Part shown: positions 35,146 through 46,314 of the stretch, piece after piece | How positions within the stretch are numbered: position 1 is the first letter of the stretch | Layout: the number at the start of each line of letters is the position of its first letter | Source: UBA4615 sp046046245 | Lineage (GTDB): Bacteria; Pseudomonadota; Gammaproteobacteria; Burkholderiales; Burkholderiaceae_E | Direction: 5' to 3' | Length of the DNA stretch: 50,305 nt | Assembly: GCA_046046245.1 (NCBI GenBank) | Contig: JBJOKE010000089.1 | Span: 1 to 50,305 of the forward strand | Position numbers and translations under genes: made by a program | The notes under the pieces: generated by a model | The model's input: the letters and a program-made list of their open reading frames with translations, nothing else | The model's database searches: none | Told to the model about the DNA's origin: nothing

Positions 35146-35573
35146 GTGCATCTCCAGAGAAGGTTGGGTACCCGTCGCTCGGGTCCGTCGTGCCGTTCGT
35201 CGGTCGCGACGTTTCCAATTTGCCTATCTCTGGACACATTTCCTTCATCATTCCGGGTCGGTTCACGAACTCCTTCAAGACTTCGGGAAAAATGCGGCCT
35301 GTCAGGGAATGCCGGATCGGTGCCCATACGGCCCAGCTCGCACGATCGACGCAGCGGTTTCGCGATTCCCATTCCCGAACAGGCAGGCATCCGGCGAAGC
35401 GGGATTCGTGCATGTGACTAAGCGGTCACCGCACATCGACTAAGTCTCGCGCGCGTCATGGGCGACGCCTCGGCGCCCGTCGGGCGGCTGCGTGACCGTC
35501 GCGGGATGACCGCGGGCGGGAGGGATCGGAACGGGGCGCCGGCCGGTCCGCCTACCCGCGGATGCGAAGCACG
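35146..35573 (-). other. AT-richer regulatory region upstream of flp
   Basis: About 430 bases without a convincing gene between flp and the clpB terminator. From about 35200 to 35450 the GC content is clearly lower than in the rest of the window. A perfect inverted repeat GTGAC-N6-GTCAC lies at 35414-35429, and GACTAAG occurs twice (35416-35422 and 35438-35444). I could not find a convincing -35/-10 or sigma-54 pair, but the flp promoter must be here. A 99-residue frame (35114-35413) overlaps flp and looks non-coding. Confidence 0.45.
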
Positions 35574-35598
35574 CCCCGACGCGCAGGGCGCGCCGGGG
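35574..35598 (-). terminator. Hairpin terminator of clpB
   Basis: On the minus strand CCCCGGCGCGC and GCGCGTCGGGG form an 11-bp stem with one G-U pair and a CCT loop, beginning 18 bases after the clpB stop. It lacks a U-run but is the strongest hairpin in this gap and also separates clpB from flp. Confidence 0.55.
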
Positions 35599-35616
35599 TC
35601 GAAGCGGCCTCGCGGC

Positions 35617-38217
<2,601 letters not shown>

Positions 38218-38268
38218 CGGGATCCTCGGTCGGGTGGATGGCGGCGCGTGGCCGCGTCGACGTCGTGG

Positions 38269-38296
38269 ATCTGCGGACGGTCCGGCCGGTTTCAAG
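38269..38296 (-). promoter_or_regulatory. Sigma-32-like heat-shock promoter for clpB
   Basis: On the minus strand CTTGAAA (38290-38296) is followed after 13 bases by CCGCAGAT (38269-38276). The -35 part is a perfect match to the heat-shock sigma consensus; the -10 part resembles CCCCATNT only partly. Transcription would begin about 45 bases before clpB. Confidence 0.5.
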
Positions 38297-38481
38297 CCCC
38301 GCCAGGACCGGGATCGGGACACGACACCGGCACGAGCGTCGCGCGCACCGGACACGGCGACGCCGTTCGGCAGCGTGCGCTCGCCAGCCGAGCCCCGCGG
38401 GCGCCGACCGCTTGCCGTAACCGGTCCGCTCGGGCACCCTGCGTCGAGCCCCGTCCTCCCCGGGGCCCGGCCCAGCCCCAC

Positions 38482-40242
38482 GTGTCCGCCCGCCCCGCCT
38501 CCTCCGCCGCATCCCCGAGCACGCCCGTCAGCGGCGCGCCGAGGTCGGCCGCGGCCCGTCGCCTGCCCCCCGAGCTGCCCTTCTGGCTGTTCGCGGCGGT
38601 GCTGCTCGCGTTGACCTGGTCCGCGGTCGCCTACAAGGCCCGCAGCGAGCGCGAGCAGCAGCTGCAGGCGGTGGTGCGCTCGAACGGCAACCTCGCGCGG
38701 GCGTTCGAGGAGCACACGGTCCGGACCCTGGCTGCCGTCGACCAGACGGTGCTGTTCCTGAAGTACCAGTACGAGCGCTTCGGCGAGCGTGTCGACATCG
38801 CCGACTACGTCCGCGAGGGCATGATCATCAGCGGGCTGTTCAACCAGCTCGGCATCATCGACCAGCACGGCACGTACCTGCTCAGCAACCTGCCCGATCA
38901 CAAGCGGATCGACCTGTCGGACCGCGAGCACTTCCGGGTCCATCGCGAGGGACCGTCGCGCGGGCTCTACGTCAGCAAGCCGGTGCTCGGACGCGCGTCG
39001 GGCAAGTGGTCGCTGCAGCTGACGCGGCGGATCGACAGACCCGACGGCGGATTCGGCGGCGTGGCGGTGATCTCGGTCGACCCGTTCTACTTCACGCGGC
39101 TCTACAGCGAGGTCGACCTCGGCCAGCGCGGCGTCGTCGTGATGGTGGGCGACGACGGCGTGATCCGCGCGCGGCGCTCGGGCGACGAGGTCAGCACCGG
39201 GCAGACGGTCGCGGACTCGCCGCTGTTCAGGCGGTTCGCCGGCCTCGAGGCCGGCAGCTACGTCTCGCGCAGCCAGGTCGACGGACTGAACCGGATCTAC
39301 GCGTTCCGGCGGCTCGAGGGCTATCCGCTGACGGTGCTCGTGGGCGTGGACGAGGCCGAGGCGATGTCGCCGGTCGCCGAGCGGATCCGCGGCTACCGCG
39401 CGTTCGCCGCGCTCGCGAGCGGCGTGATCGTGCTGTTCGCGCTGGCCGCCACGCTCATGCTGCGCAGGCAGCGTGCGATCTCGGCCCGCCTCGAGGCGAG
39501 CCAGGCGCGTGCCGAGGAGGCGAACCGGCTGAAGTCGGAGTTCCTCGCGTCGATGTCGCACGAACTGCGGACCCCGCTGAACGGGATCATCGGCTATGCC
39601 GAGTACCTGCGCGATGCGGCGCCGGACGGCGACGAGAAGCGCTTCGCGGGCGTGATCCTGCAGAGCGGCCAGCACCTGCTCGAGCTGGTCAACTCGATCC
39701 TCGACCTGTCGAAGGTCGAGGCCGGCAAGCTCGAGCTGGCGGTCTCCGACGCATCGCTGCGCGCGCTGGTCGACGAAGCCGTGGCGCCGCATCGGCCGAC
39801 CGCGGCGTCGAAGGGGCTCGCGCTCGGCGTCGAGGTCGACCCGGCGCTGCCGACCACGCTGCGCTGCGACCGCACTCGGGTGCTGCAGGTGCTGAACAAC
39901 CTGCTGCACAACGCGGTCAAGTTCACCGACCGGGGCGGCATCTCGCTGACGCTCGCCCCGGTGCCCGGCGGCCTGTCGTTCGCGGTCCGGGACTCGGGCT
40001 GCGGGATCCCGCCCGATTTCCAGACAGTGCTGTTCGAGAAGTTCCGGCAGGCCGATGCGTTCGTCACCCGGCGCCACGGCGGCACCGGGCTGGGGCTCGC
40101 GCTGTCGCGGGAACTGGCCACGCTGATGGGCGGGACGCTGACCGTGCGCTCGAGCGTCGGCGCGGGCAGCGAGTTCACCTTCGTGCTGCCGCAGGGCGGA
40201 CCGGTCGAGTGCCGCGCCCCGGCGTCGGAGGGCGACCGATGA
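38482..40242 (+). CDS. Membrane sensor histidine kinase with Cache-like domain
   Basis: 586 residues from a GTG start; no ATG lies before the first membrane helix, so the start is uncertain. TM1 is at about 33-51. A periplasmic region of about 265 residues (52-315, with LSNLPDHKRIDLSDREHFRVHR and VSKPVLGRASGKWSLQLTRRI) matches the pattern of double Cache sensors in diguanylate cyclases and kinases. After TM2 (about 310-332), HisKA has H360 in SMSHELRTPLNGI and the HATPase domain has NNLLHNAVKFTD, DSGCGIP and GGTGLGLALSREL. The ligand is unknown. Coupled by ATGA to the receiver gene; divergent from clpB. Confidence 0.9.
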   Translation: MSARPASSAASPSTPVSGAPRSAAARRLPPELPFWLFAAVLLALTWSAVAYKARSEREQQLQAVVRSNGNLARAFEEHTVRTLAAVDQTVLFLKYQYERFGERVDIADYVREGMIISGLFNQLGIIDQHGTYLLSNLPDHKRIDLSDREHFRVHREGPSRGLYVSKPVLGRASGKWSLQLTRRIDRPDGGFGGVAVISVDPFYFTRLYSEVDLGQRGVVVMVGDDGVIRARRSGDEVSTGQTVADSPLFRRFAGLEAGSYVSRSQVDGLNRIYAFRRLEGYPLTVLVGVDEAEAMSPVAERIRGYRAFAALASGVIVLFALAATLMLRRQRAISARLEASQARAEEANRLKSEFLASMSHELRTPLNGIIGYAEYLRDAAPDGDEKRFAGVILQSGQHLLELVNSILDLSKVEAGKLELAVSDASLRALVDEAVAPHRPTAASKGLALGVEVDPALPTTLRCDRTRVLQVLNNLLHNAVKFTDRGGISLTLAPVPGGLSFAVRDSGCGIPPDFQTVLFEKFRQADAFVTRRHGGTGLGLALSRELATLMGGTLTVRSSVGAGSEFTFVLPQGGPVECRAPASEGDR

Positions 40243-40613
40243 GAGTCCTGATCGTCGACGACCAGGAAGTGAACCGGATCCTGCCGCGGACGCACCTCGA
40301 GCGGCTCGGCATCCACGCGGACGAAGCCGAGGACGGCTACGCGGCGCTTCAGAAGCTCGCGCAGGGCGACTTCGACGTCGTGCTGCTCGACATCAGCATG
40401 CCCGGGATGTCCGGCCTGGAGGTCTGCCGGCAGGTCCGTGCCGATCCGGCGCTGCGCGGGCTGAAGCTGATCGCCTACACCGCACACGCGTTCCCGCAGA
40501 CCACCGACGAGATCATGTCGAGCGGCTTCGACGACCTGCTGGTCAAGCCGATCCGCCGCGACACGCTGCTGAAGGCGCTCGGCCTGGCGGTGGCTCCGCC
40601 CGCACCCGCCTGA
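40239..40613 (+). CDS. Single-domain response regulator (receiver)
   Basis: 124 residues, one receiver domain with no output domain. Acidic pair D7-D8, phospho-acceptor D51 in VVLLDISMPGMSG, T81 and K103 in LLVKPI. Sequence resembles the C-terminal receiver of hybrid kinases, including VNRILPRTHLERLG. The start overlaps the kinase stop as ATGA, so it is almost certainly the partner of that kinase. How the signal leaves this protein is not visible here. Confidence 0.92.
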   Translation: MRVLIVDDQEVNRILPRTHLERLGIHADEAEDGYAALQKLAQGDFDVVLLDISMPGMSGLEVCRQVRADPALRGLKLIAYTAHAFPQTTDEIMSSGFDDLLVKPIRRDTLLKALGLAVAPPAPA

Positions 40614-40636
40614 GGGTCGGGCGGCCTGCCGGGGAC

Positions 40637-40642
40637 TAGAAT
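40637..40642 (+). promoter_or_regulatory. Possible -10 box for the flavin oxidoreductase gene
   Basis: TAGAAT lies 34 bases before the ATG in the 62-base gap after the response regulator. No good -35 box is seen, so support is weak. Confidence 0.3.
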
Positions 40643-40675
40643 CGGCGTCCCGCCGTCGTTCCCGAGTGTCTCCCG

Positions 40676-41812
40676 ATGACCGCCTCCGCCCCGGCCGCCC
40701 CGCGGCTGTTCAGCCCGTTCACCCTGCGCGGCCTCGCGCTTCCGAACCGCATCGTCGTCTCGCCGATGTGCCAGTACTCGGCGGTCGACGGCCGGGCCAC
40801 CGACTGGCACCTCGTCCACCTCGGGCAGATGGCGGCCTCGGGCGCCGGGCTGCTGCTGCTCGAGGCGACCGCGGTCGAGCCGATCGGCCGGATCACGCCG
40901 GGCTGCCTCGGCCTCTGGGACGACGACACCGAGGCCGCGCTGGCGCGCGCGCTGGGCGCGGTACGCGCGGTGTCGTCGATGCCGGTCGGGATCCAGCTCG
41001 GCCACGCCGGCCGCAAGGGCTCGAGCGGCCGGCCCTGGGAGCTCGGCGGACTGATCCCGCCGTCGGCCGGCGGCTGGACGACGGTCGCGCCGTCGGCGGT
41101 GCCGCATGCCGACGGCGAGGCCGCGCCGCAGGCCCTCGACGACGCGCAGATCGCCGCCCTGGTCGCCCGCTTCGCCGACGCGACGCGACGCGCGGCCCGG
41201 CTCGGCCTGCAGGCGATCGAGCTGCACGCCGCCCACGGCTACCTGATGCACCAGTTCCTGTCGCCGATCGCGAACCGGCGCACGGACCGCTGGGGCGGCT
41301 CGCTGGAGAACCGGATGCGATTCCCGCTCGCGGTCTTCGACGCCGTACGCACCGAGTGGCCGTCGGACCGCCCGCTCGGCGTGCGCGTCTCGGCGACCGA
41401 CTGGGTCGACGGCGGCTGGGATCTCGAGCAGACGCTGGCCTTCGCGAAGGCGCTCGCGGCCCGCGGCTGCGACTGGATCGATGCGTCGAGCGGCGGCGTC
41501 TCCCCGCTGCAGAAGATCCCGCTCGGGCCCGGCTACCAGGTGCCATTCGCCGAGCGGCTCCGCGCCGAGGTCGACGTGCCGGCGGTGATCGCGGTCGGAC
41601 TGATCACCGAGCCCGCGCAGGCCGAGGCCATCGTCGCCGACGGCCGTGCCGACCTCGTCGCGCTGGCGCGCGGCCTGCTGTGGAACCCGCGCTGGCCGTG
41701 GCACGCCGCCGCCGCGCTGGGGGCGAGCGTCGACGTGCCCCGCCCGTACTGGCGGGCGCAGCCGCGCGAGTTCAAGGACGTGTTCGGCGCGATCCGCTTC
41801 GGGCAGCGCTGA
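40676..41812 (+). CDS. Old Yellow Enzyme-family NADH:flavin oxidoreductase (YqjM-like)
   Basis: 378-residue FMN-dependent ene-reductase, a TIM barrel acting in the cytoplasm on activated C=C bonds. C32 in SPMCQYSA marks the YqjM-like (class II) group, where this Cys tunes the flavin. Substrate-binding histidines H184 and H187 are in ELHAAHGYLMHQF. RTDRWGGSLENR, which follows, is the family signature, and GRADLVALARGLL near 325-337 binds the FMN phosphate. The physiological substrate is unknown; the family is known from redox stress and xenobiotic metabolism. Confidence 0.93.
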   Translation: MTASAPAAPRLFSPFTLRGLALPNRIVVSPMCQYSAVDGRATDWHLVHLGQMAASGAGLLLLEATAVEPIGRITPGCLGLWDDDTEAALARALGAVRAVSSMPVGIQLGHAGRKGSSGRPWELGGLIPPSAGGWTTVAPSAVPHADGEAAPQALDDAQIAALVARFADATRRAARLGLQAIELHAAHGYLMHQFLSPIANRRTDRWGGSLENRMRFPLAVFDAVRTEWPSDRPLGVRVSATDWVDGGWDLEQTLAFAKALAARGCDWIDASSGGVSPLQKIPLGPGYQVPFAERLRAEVDVPAVIAVGLITEPAQAEAIVADGRADLVALARGLLWNPRWPWHAAAALGASVDVPRPYWRAQPREFKDVFGAIRFGQR

Positions 41813-41883
41813 GTCGGCTGACCGAGGGGCTGCCCGCGCCGCGGCCGGACACGCCGCGGCCGACGCCGGGCCGGGGCGGCGAC

Positions 41884-42264
41884 TCAGCGCACGAGCCGCC
41901 AGCCGATCGCGGCCGCCGCGAGCGAGCCGAACAGGTGGGCCGCAGCGTGCAGCAGCGCGGACCCGAGCGCGCCGCGGTGCACGAGCGCGAGCGACTCGGC
42001 CGAGAAGGTCGAGAAGGTCGTCAGCGCGCCCAGGAACCCGGTGACGAGGAACGGCCGCCACGCGGCGAACTCGGGGCGGCGATCGACCAGCGCCAGCGCG
42101 GCACCGATCATCAGACCGCCGCCGAGGTTCGCGGCCAGCGTCCCCCAGGGCACGGTCTGGCCGGCGCGGTTCAGCCACAGCGCGAGCGCGAAGCGCGACC
42201 AGGCGCCGATCACGGCGCCGGCGGCGACGGCGAGCCAGACCATCGGGCCCGGCCAGCCGCTCAC
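41884..42264 (-). CDS. crcB: Fluoride channel CrcB/Fluc
   Basis: Inner-membrane fluoride exporter, a dual-topology dimer. 126 residues with four membrane helices. GTLAANLGGG at about 41-50 and the pore Phe-box GALTTFSTFS at about 79-88 are conserved. It overlaps moaE as ATGA, so it is expressed as the tail of the molybdopterin gene cluster. No fluoride riboswitch could be fitted upstream, since coding sequence runs directly into it. Confidence 0.94.
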   Translation of the reverse strand: MSGWPGPMVWLAVAAGAVIGAWSRFALALWLNRAGQTVPWGTLAANLGGGLMIGAALALVDRRPEFAAWRPFLVTGFLGALTTFSTFSAESLALVHRGALGSALLHAAAHLFGSLAAAAIGWRLVR

Positions 42265-42743
42265 CGCGGGCCGCCGGCGTTCGGTACCGCGCCGTCGCCC
42301 CAGCGCGCGGCGGCCGCGTCGTCCGACTCGCGCGCATCGACCCAGCGCTCGCCCTGGGGCGTCGCCTCCTTCTTCCAGAACGGCGCCTGCGTCTTCAGCC
42401 AGTCCATCACGAACTCGCAGGCGGCGAAGGCCTCGCCGCGGTGCGCCGACGTGACCGCGACGAGCACGATCTGGTCGAGCGGCCGCAGCGCGCCGACGCG
42501 GTGGACGACCAGCACCTCGTCGAGGTCCCAGCGCCCGCGCGCGGTGGCGACGATCGTCTCGAGCGACTTCTCCGTCATTCCCGGGTAGTGCTCGAGCGTC
42601 ATCGTCGACACGCCGGTGCCCGCGTTGACGTCGCGGACCGTGCCGACGAAGCAGGCGAGAGCGCCGACGTTCGCGCGGCCCGCGCGCAGCGCGGCGAGCT
42701 CGGCCGACACGTCGAAGTCCGCGGTCTGCACACGCACCGGCAT
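42261..42743 (-). CDS. moaE: Molybdopterin synthase catalytic subunit MoaE
   Basis: Large subunit of molybdopterin synthase, which adds two sulfurs from MoaD thiocarboxylate to the pterin precursor. 160 residues. Family motifs: CFVGTVRD (about 31-38), LEHYPGM (50-56), VVHRVGALRP (about 80-89), SAHRGEAFAACEFVMD and the lysine-rich FWKKE with its catalytic Lys. ATG at 42743, 16 bases after moaD. Confidence 0.95.
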   Translation of the reverse strand: MPVRVQTADFDVSAELAALRAGRANVGALACFVGTVRDVNAGTGVSTMTLEHYPGMTEKSLETIVATARGRWDLDEVLVVHRVGALRPLDQIVLVAVTSAHRGEAFAACEFVMDWLKTQAPFWKKEATPQGERWVDARESDDAAAARWGDGAVPNAGGPR

Positions 42744-42759
42744 CGTCGTCTCCGTCGGG

Positions 42760-43017
42760 TCAGCCGCCGGTGACCGGCGGGAAGAACGCCACCTCGGCAC
42801 CGTCGCGCAGCGGCGCGTCGGCGGCGGCCATCGCCTGGTCGACCGCGACGCGCAGCGTCCGCGAGTCGGCCAGCGCCTCGGCCCAGGCGCCGCCACGCGC
42901 GCGCAGGTGGGCGCGCAGCGCACCGGCGGTGGCCACGCCCGCCGGCAGCTCGACCGATTCCCGGCCGGTGCCCAGCGCCTCGCGCAGGCTCGCGAAGTAC
43001 AGCACCTCGACCTTCAC
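42760..43017 (-). CDS. moaD: Molybdopterin synthase sulfur carrier subunit MoaD
   Basis: Ubiquitin-like small subunit carrying a C-terminal thiocarboxylate. 85 residues ending in the essential VTGG. Begins VKVEVLYFASLREALG from a GTG at 43017 that overlaps the moeA stop (GTGA). Only this start gives the right length; the longer frame runs antisense-like through moeA. Confidence 0.93.
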   Translation of the reverse strand: MKVEVLYFASLREALGTGRESVELPAGVATAGALRAHLRARGGAWAEALADSRTLRVAVDQAMAAADAPLRDGAEVAFFPPVTGG

Positions 43018-44228
43018 ATGAGCCCCGCGTACGGCAGGAAGCGGACCACGTCGCCGCGGCGGATCGGCTGCGACGGCGGGGTGTCCACCAGGCCGTCGGC
43101 CCAGACCGTCGAGGTCATCACCGCCGAGCCCTGGTTCGGGAACAGGTCGAGCCCGCCCTGCCCGTTGGTGCGGGCGCGCAGGAACTCGCGGCGCCGGTCG
43201 GGCTTCGGCCAGTCGAAGTCGGCGCGCATCGACAGCACCGCGGGGCCGGCGTCGGCCGCACCCTGCAGCCGCAGCACGAAGGGCCGGACCAGCAGCAGGA
43301 AGGTGACGAAGCTGGAGACCGGATTGCCCGGCAGGCCGATGAAGTGCGCGTGGCCGTTCGGCCGGCGGACCCGCCCCCAGGCGAGCGGCTTGCCCGGCTT
43401 GATCGCGATCTGCCACATCCTGAGCTCGCCTTCGGCCTCGAGCGCGGGCTTCACGTGGTCCTCCTCGCCGACCGACATGCCGCCCGAGGTGACGATCAGG
43501 TCGGCCGCGCCCGCGGCCTCGCGCAGCGCGGCGCGGGTGGCCTCCAGCGAGTCCGGCACGATGCCGAGGTCGACCACCTCGCAGCCCAGCCTGCGCAGCA
43601 GCGCGCCGAGCACGAAGCGGTTCGAGTTGTAGATCGCGCCGGGCGGCAGCGGCTCTCCGGGCATCACCAGCTCGTCGCCGGTGAAGAAGCAGGCGACCCG
43701 CAGCCGCGGTCGCACCGGCAGCGAAGCCAGGCCCACCGAGGCCGCGAGGCCCAGCGCCTGCGGCGTCAGCCGGGTGCCCGCGGCGAGCACCACCTGGCCG
43801 CGGCGGATGTCCTCGCCGGTGCGGCGGATCCACTCGCCCGCGGGCGGCACCGCGGCGAAGCGAACCCGGTCGCCGTCGAGGCTCGCCTGCTCCTGCATCA
43901 CCACCGCGTCGGCGCCCCCGGGCACCGGCGCGCCGGTGAAGATCCGCGCGACCGTGTTCGGCTGCAGCGGTCCGGGCGAAGCACCCGCCGGGATCCGCTG
44001 CGAGACCGGCAGCGACTCGCCGGCCGCGAGGTCGGCGGTACGGACCGCCCAGCCGTCCATCTGCGCGTTGTCCATCGGCGGGACGTCGAGCGTGGAGACC
44101 TGGTCGGCGGCGAGCACGCGGTCGGCGGCGGCCATCGTGGGCACGGTCTCGCTCGCGCCGGGCGGCTCGGCGAGCGCGAGCAGCTGGGCGAGCGCGGTGT
44201 CGAGGTCGAGCAGCGCGGGACGGTTCAT
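43014..44228 (-). CDS. moeA: Molybdopterin molybdenumtransferase MoeA
   Basis: Inserts molybdate into adenylated molybdopterin. 404 residues. Domain order as usual: N-terminal linker domain with DNAQMDGWAVR (about 52-62), a central MoCF_biosynth domain with GDELVMPGEPLPPGAIYNSN and TSGGMSVGEEDH, and a C-terminal beta-barrel domain. Start overlaps the mobB stop by four bases. Confidence 0.96.
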   Translation of the reverse strand: MNRPALLDLDTALAQLLALAEPPGASETVPTMAAADRVLAADQVSTLDVPPMDNAQMDGWAVRTADLAAGESLPVSQRIPAGASPGPLQPNTVARIFTGAPVPGGADAVVMQEQASLDGDRVRFAAVPPAGEWIRRTGEDIRRGQVVLAAGTRLTPQALGLAASVGLASLPVRPRLRVACFFTGDELVMPGEPLPPGAIYNSNRFVLGALLRRLGCEVVDLGIVPDSLEATRAALREAAGAADLIVTSGGMSVGEEDHVKPALEAEGELRMWQIAIKPGKPLAWGRVRRPNGHAHFIGLPGNPVSSFVTFLLLVRPFVLRLQGAADAGPAVLSMRADFDWPKPDRRREFLRARTNGQGGLDLFPNQGSAVMTSTVWADGLVDTPPSQPIRRGDVVRFLPYAGLM

Positions 44229-44755
44229 CGTGGGAAGCGATCCGGGGTCGGTGCGCGGCCGTCGGGCAGGCCGAGCCGGCCGGCGACGAACGCGACGATC
44301 GCATCATAGTCGTTGAGATCCAGCACCGGCAGCGCCGTGGCCAGCGGCGCATCGGCCGCGATGGCGACGATGTTCGGGTCGTTCGGGTGCAGCAGCGGCT
44401 TGCCGATCGACGGGCGATGGACCTCGAGCTTGGGGATGTCGGAGAACTTGTAGCCCTCGACGAGCACCAGGTCGCAGGGCGTCATGCGCGCGAGCTGCTC
44501 GTGCAGGTCCGGCTCGGACTCGCCGCGCAGCTCGTGCATCAGCACCCAGCGGTGGGCGGACGTGATCAGCACCTCGGAGGCGCCGGCCTCGCGGTGCCGG
44601 TACGAATCCTTGCCCGGCCGGTCGATGTCGAACGCATGGTGCGCGTGCTTGATCAGCGACACGCGCAGCCCGCGCGCGACGAAGCGCGGGATCAGGCGCT
44701 CGATCAGCGTGGTCTTGCCCGAGCCGGAATAGCCGGCGAAGCCGAAGACCCTCAC
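44225..44755 (-). CDS. mobB: Molybdopterin-guanine dinucleotide biosynthesis adaptor MobB
   Basis: GTP-binding helper of MobA in attaching GMP to molybdenum cofactor. 176 residues. P-loop GYSGSGKTTL at 8-17, then LIKHAHHAFDIDRPGKDSYRH and LVLVEGYKF, typical MobB segments. GTG start at 44755 with GGAG only two bases upstream, so the start is somewhat uncertain. Follows thrC by 16 bases. Confidence 0.92.
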   Translation of the reverse strand: MRVFGFAGYSGSGKTTLIERLIPRFVARGLRVSLIKHAHHAFDIDRPGKDSYRHREAGASEVLITSAHRWVLMHELRGESEPDLHEQLARMTPCDLVLVEGYKFSDIPKLEVHRPSIGKPLLHPNDPNIVAIAADAPLATALPVLDLNDYDAIVAFVAGRLGLPDGRAPTPDRFPR

Positions 44756-44771
44756 GACTCCGGGCCCGGCC

Positions 44772-46229
44772 TCAGGACAGCGCCGGCGCGCCGGCCGCCG
44801 CAGCCGGCCCCGCGACCGCCGGCGCGCGCTCGGCGATGTAGCGCTTGAGCAGGTCGACGTCGGCCGGCATCCGCGCGTGGCGCTGGACCAGCGTCTCGAT
44901 GCCCGCGTAGGCGGCCGGGCGAGACGGGTCGCGGCCGATCGCCTCGCGGATCGTGTCGGCGAACTTCGCCGGCAGCGCGGTCTCGAGGCAGACCATCGGC
45001 ACGCCGGGTTCGGTCCAGCGCGATGCGACGGCCAGCCCGTCGGCGGTGTGGGTGTCGACGACGACGCCGTACCGGCGCTCGGTCTCGCGGATCGTTGCGA
45101 CGCGCGTCGCGTGGTTGCTCGCCCCGGAGACGAAACCGAACTCGGCGACGCGCGCGAACTCGGGCGTGCCGCCCAGCTCGAAGCAGCCGCGCGTGTCGAC
45201 CTCGCGCCAGAGCGCGGCGGTACGTGCCCCATCCTGGCCGACCAGGTCCCAGACGAAGCGCTCGAAGTTCGAGGCCTTCGAGATGTCCATCGAGGGGCTC
45301 GAGGTCTGGTGCGTGTCGGCGGTGCCGCGCGGCCGGTAGGTACCGGTGCGGAAGAACTCGTCGAGCACGTCGTTCTCGTTGGTCGCGACCACCAGCCGGC
45401 GGATCGGCAGGCCCATCCGGCGCGCGATGTGGCCGGCGAGCACGTTGCCGAAGTTGCCGCTCGGCACGGTGAACGAGACCTCGCGCGCGCCGCCCTCGGC
45501 GGTCACCGCGAACCAGGCCTTGAAGTAGTAGACGACCTGCGCGACGACCCGCCCCCAGTTGATGGAGTTGACCGTGCCGATCGCATGGCGCGCCTTGAAG
45601 CGCAGATCGTTCGAGACGGCCTTGACCATGTCCTGGCAGTCGTCGAACACGCCGTCGACGGCGATGTTGAAGATGTTCGCGTCGCGCAGCGAGAACATCT
45701 GCGCGGTCTGGAACGGGCTCATCCGCCCGGCCGGCGACAGCATGAAGACGCGGATGCCGCGACGGCCGCGCATCGCGTACTCGGCCGCGCTGCCGGTGTC
45801 GCCGGAGGTCGCGCCGAGGATGTTCAGCGTCCGGCCCTCCTTCTCGAGCACGTACTCGAAGAGGTGGCCGAGGAGCTGCATCGCCACGTCCTTGAAGGCG
45901 AGCGTCGGGCCGTTGGAGAGCTGCAGCAGGTGCAGGTCCGGCTCGAGCGTGCGCAGCGGCACGATGTCGGGCGAGCCGAAGACCTCGGCCGTGTACGTGC
46001 GGCGGACCAGCGCGTGCAGGTCCGACGCGGGGATGTCGTCGCAGAAGAGGCGCAGCAGCACGAACGCCAGGTCGGCATAGGGCAGCGTGCGCCAGTGCTC
46101 GAGGGTGGCCGCGTCGATGTTCGGATAGCGCTCGGGCACGACCAGGCCGCCGTCGGGCGCGAGGCCGCCGAGCAGGATGTCGGTGAAGCGCTGGGGCGGC
46201 ATGCCGCCGCGCGTCGAAAGGTAGCGCAT
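44772..46229 (-). CDS. thrC: Threonine synthase
   Basis: PLP enzyme converting O-phosphohomoserine to threonine. 485 residues, the long bacterial/fungal-like form. N-terminus MRYLSTRGG is typical. PLP lysine K113 in TLAFKDVAMQL; GATSGDTGSAAEYA binds cofactor phosphate; VPSGNFGNVLAG in the middle. The C-terminus has an Ala/Pro-rich extension. Downstream of hom by 85 bases. Confidence 0.97.
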   Translation of the reverse strand: MRYLSTRGGMPPQRFTDILLGGLAPDGGLVVPERYPNIDAATLEHWRTLPYADLAFVLLRLFCDDIPASDLHALVRRTYTAEVFGSPDIVPLRTLEPDLHLLQLSNGPTLAFKDVAMQLLGHLFEYVLEKEGRTLNILGATSGDTGSAAEYAMRGRRGIRVFMLSPAGRMSPFQTAQMFSLRDANIFNIAVDGVFDDCQDMVKAVSNDLRFKARHAIGTVNSINWGRVVAQVVYYFKAWFAVTAEGGAREVSFTVPSGNFGNVLAGHIARRMGLPIRRLVVATNENDVLDEFFRTGTYRPRGTADTHQTSSPSMDISKASNFERFVWDLVGQDGARTAALWREVDTRGCFELGGTPEFARVAEFGFVSGASNHATRVATIRETERRYGVVVDTHTADGLAVASRWTEPGVPMVCLETALPAKFADTIREAIGRDPSRPAAYAGIETLVQRHARMPADVDLLKRYIAERAPAVAGPAAAAGAPALS

Positions 46230-46314
46230 GGGTGTCGCGTCGTCCGGTGGGGTCGCCGCGGCATGCGCCGCGGCGAGGTCTCGTGTCGTTCGTGCGGCCC
46301 GCGGGGGCGGCCCC

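Noticed and set aside
35114..35413. 99-residue minus-strand frame overlapping the flp start
   Set aside because: No domain, no good ribosome-binding site, and it overlaps the well-supported flp start out of frame.
41842..41862. CGGCCG repeats between the flavin oxidoreductase and crcB as a terminator
   Set aside because: Only a 6-bp self-complementary stem with a 9-base loop; such matches are common by chance in this base composition.
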